Shown here: positions 63,249 to 64,000 of the stretch, in pieces | Layout of the letters: the number at the start of each line of letters is the position of its first letter | How positions within the stretch are numbered: the stretch's first letter is position 1 | Program-made: the position numbers and the translations under genes | Source of the DNA: Paenilisteria rustica | GTDB lineage: Bacteria; Bacillota; Bacilli; Lactobacillales; Listeriaceae | Length of the DNA: 64,000 nucleotides | Direction of reading: 5' to 3' | NCBI RefSeq assembly: GCF_013820765.1 | Contig: NZ_JABJVM010000004.1 | Span: forward strand, 62,001 to 126,000 | Notes under the pieces: model-generated | Seen by the model: the letters and a program-made list of their open reading frames with translations, nothing else | Told to the model about the DNA's origin: nothing | Databases searched by the model: none

Positions 63249-64000
63249 TTAAATATTCGCCATATATTTCTCTAAACCTTGAAGGATCGAAAACTTTGGC
63301 TTATAACCAATTTGCGTTATTTTTTCAATAGAAGCATATGAGTATTTAATATCTCCAGCGCGTGCTTCACTATATGCTACAGGAATCGCCATATCTAGCA
63401 ACACTTCATAAGCCACGATAATGTCACGGAGCGAATGTTTTTCACCAGAACCAATGTTAAACGCGTTTGCCTGGCTTTCCTCTTTCGTACTTAGCAGGAT
63501 AAGGCCTTGCACAATATCTTCGACGAATACAAAATCGCGTACTTGTTCCCCATCCCCAAATACATGAAATAATCCGCCCTTCCCTCGCCTCACTTGCTGT
63601 GCTACTTCCGTTAAAATGGACAACACACCAGAATACGGCGATGCTGGATTTTGTCGGGGACCATATACGTTGAAAAACCTTGCAACAGCAACATTTAATC
63701 CGTATAAATGCCCGTAAGAAGTCACATATTTTTCAGATGCATATTTATCGATACCGTAAGGCGTAATCGGGTCAATCACCGAATTTTCCGTTTTTGGTAA
63801 CGTAGGCTCTGCTCCGTAAACCGCAGCAGATGATGCAAAAATAAATTTGCGAACCGTTTCTTCTTGAGCACGAGCGGCTTCTAATAAATAAATCGTGGCA
63901 TCCATATTCACTTGATGCGTTGCGAGCGGCCTTTGAACAGATTCTGCAACACTCGCAACCGCAGCCAAATGATAGATATAATCGAACGAAAATGAGCGAA
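63249..64000 (-). CDS. NAD-dependent sugar-nucleotide epimerase (GalE/extended SDR), 5' end outside window
   Basis: Partial; the frame stays open past base 64000, so the N-terminal Gly-rich NAD site is missing. Visible: FDYIYHLAAVASVAESVQ, KFIFASSAAVYG, active-site YGIDKYASEKY (YxxxK), FFNVYGPRQNPASPYSGVLS and DFVFVEDIVQGL, all typical of UDP-sugar 4-epimerases/dehydratases of the extended SDR family (WbpP/GalE-like). Converts UDP-sugars for surface polysaccharides or galactose use; which one cannot be told. Confidence 0.88.
   Translation of the reverse strand, partial: RSFSFDYIYHLAAVASVAESVQRPLATHQVNMDATIYLLEAARAQEETVRKFIFASSAAVYGAEPTLPKTENSVIDPITPYGIDKYASEKYVTSYGHLYGLNVAVARFFNVYGPRQNPASPYSGVLSILTEVAQQVRRGKGGLFHVFGDGEQVRDFVFVEDIVQGLILLSTKEESQANAFNIGSGEKHSLRDIIVAYEVLLDMAIPVAYSEARAGDIKYSYASIEKITQIGYKPKFSILQGLEKYMANI

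Overview
The window looks like a chromosomal segment of a low-GC Firmicute of the genus Listeria, probably a species distant from L. monocytogenes (Listeria sensu lato). I base this on gene content and local order recalled from memory, with no database search: kimA next to a Glu-Val-Thr-Tyr-Gln-Lys tRNA cluster; an esterase beside argGH; a carbonic anhydrase / HD hydrolase / ROK kinase / FabK-like run; an ABC-F resistance gene with a leader attenuator next to a formate transporter; groESL with ydiL-ydiK; rex-ydiF; tsaE-tsaB-rimI-tsaD; and a five-gene oxidoreductase/isomerase/ThuA operon followed by an AraC regulator. Blocks that I recall as separate in L. monocytogenes are joined here, so the chromosome is rearranged relative to that species.

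Layout. 1-2.4 kb: truncated potassium importer KimA and six tRNA genes. 2.4-8.2 kb: a GntR/membrane-protein pair, an AI-2E-family permease, and a histidine kinase with an ABC-2 exporter. 8.2-16 kb: the accessory part, with a secreted internalin-like leucine-rich-repeat protein and a secreted beta-helix protein in one operon, an IS3-type transposase remnant, an ADP-ribosylglycohydrolase and a two-domain DUF4822 lipoprotein. 16-24.7 kb: an orphan response regulator, an esterase, argGH, a VOC protein, a FabK-like enzyme, a ROK kinase, an HD hydrolase and an alpha-carbonic anhydrase. 24.9-33.8 kb: Eis-like acetyltransferase, ABC-F protein, formate channel, GyrI-like protein, Ung, a 52-aa membrane protein, an SGNH hydrolase, an SDR enzyme and a Fic protein. 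34-39.5 kb: groESL with CIRCE, ydiL-ydiK, and an AlkZ-like glycosylase overlapping an AadK-like nucleotidyltransferase. 39.6-52.8 kb: a beta-helix protein without signal peptide, rex, ydiF, kup, the tsa operon, a lipoprotein, a DUF218 protein and a phosphatase. 52.8-64 kb: leucine dehydrogenase, a yybP-ykoY riboswitch with a DUF2653 membrane protein, a CapA-like protein, the sugar-oxidation operon, AraC, VOC, an MBL hydrolase and a truncated GalE-like epimerase.

The observations most worth following are: (1) two copies of a foldback intergenic element, one of which has split and duplicated a transcription terminator with a 22-bp direct repeat; (2) a 115-bp insert between groES and groEL flanked by 11-bp direct repeats; (3) a Mn-type yybP-ykoY riboswitch upstream of an uncharacterised membrane protein; (4) a histidine kinase/ABC exporter separated from the nearest response regulator by an 8-kb accessory block carrying surface-protein genes, with related inverted sequences at its two edges; (5) a glycosylase/nucleotidyltransferase pair with overlapping genes.

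Many starts given here are shorter than the longest open frame because a good Shine-Dalgarno sequence lies inside the longer version.
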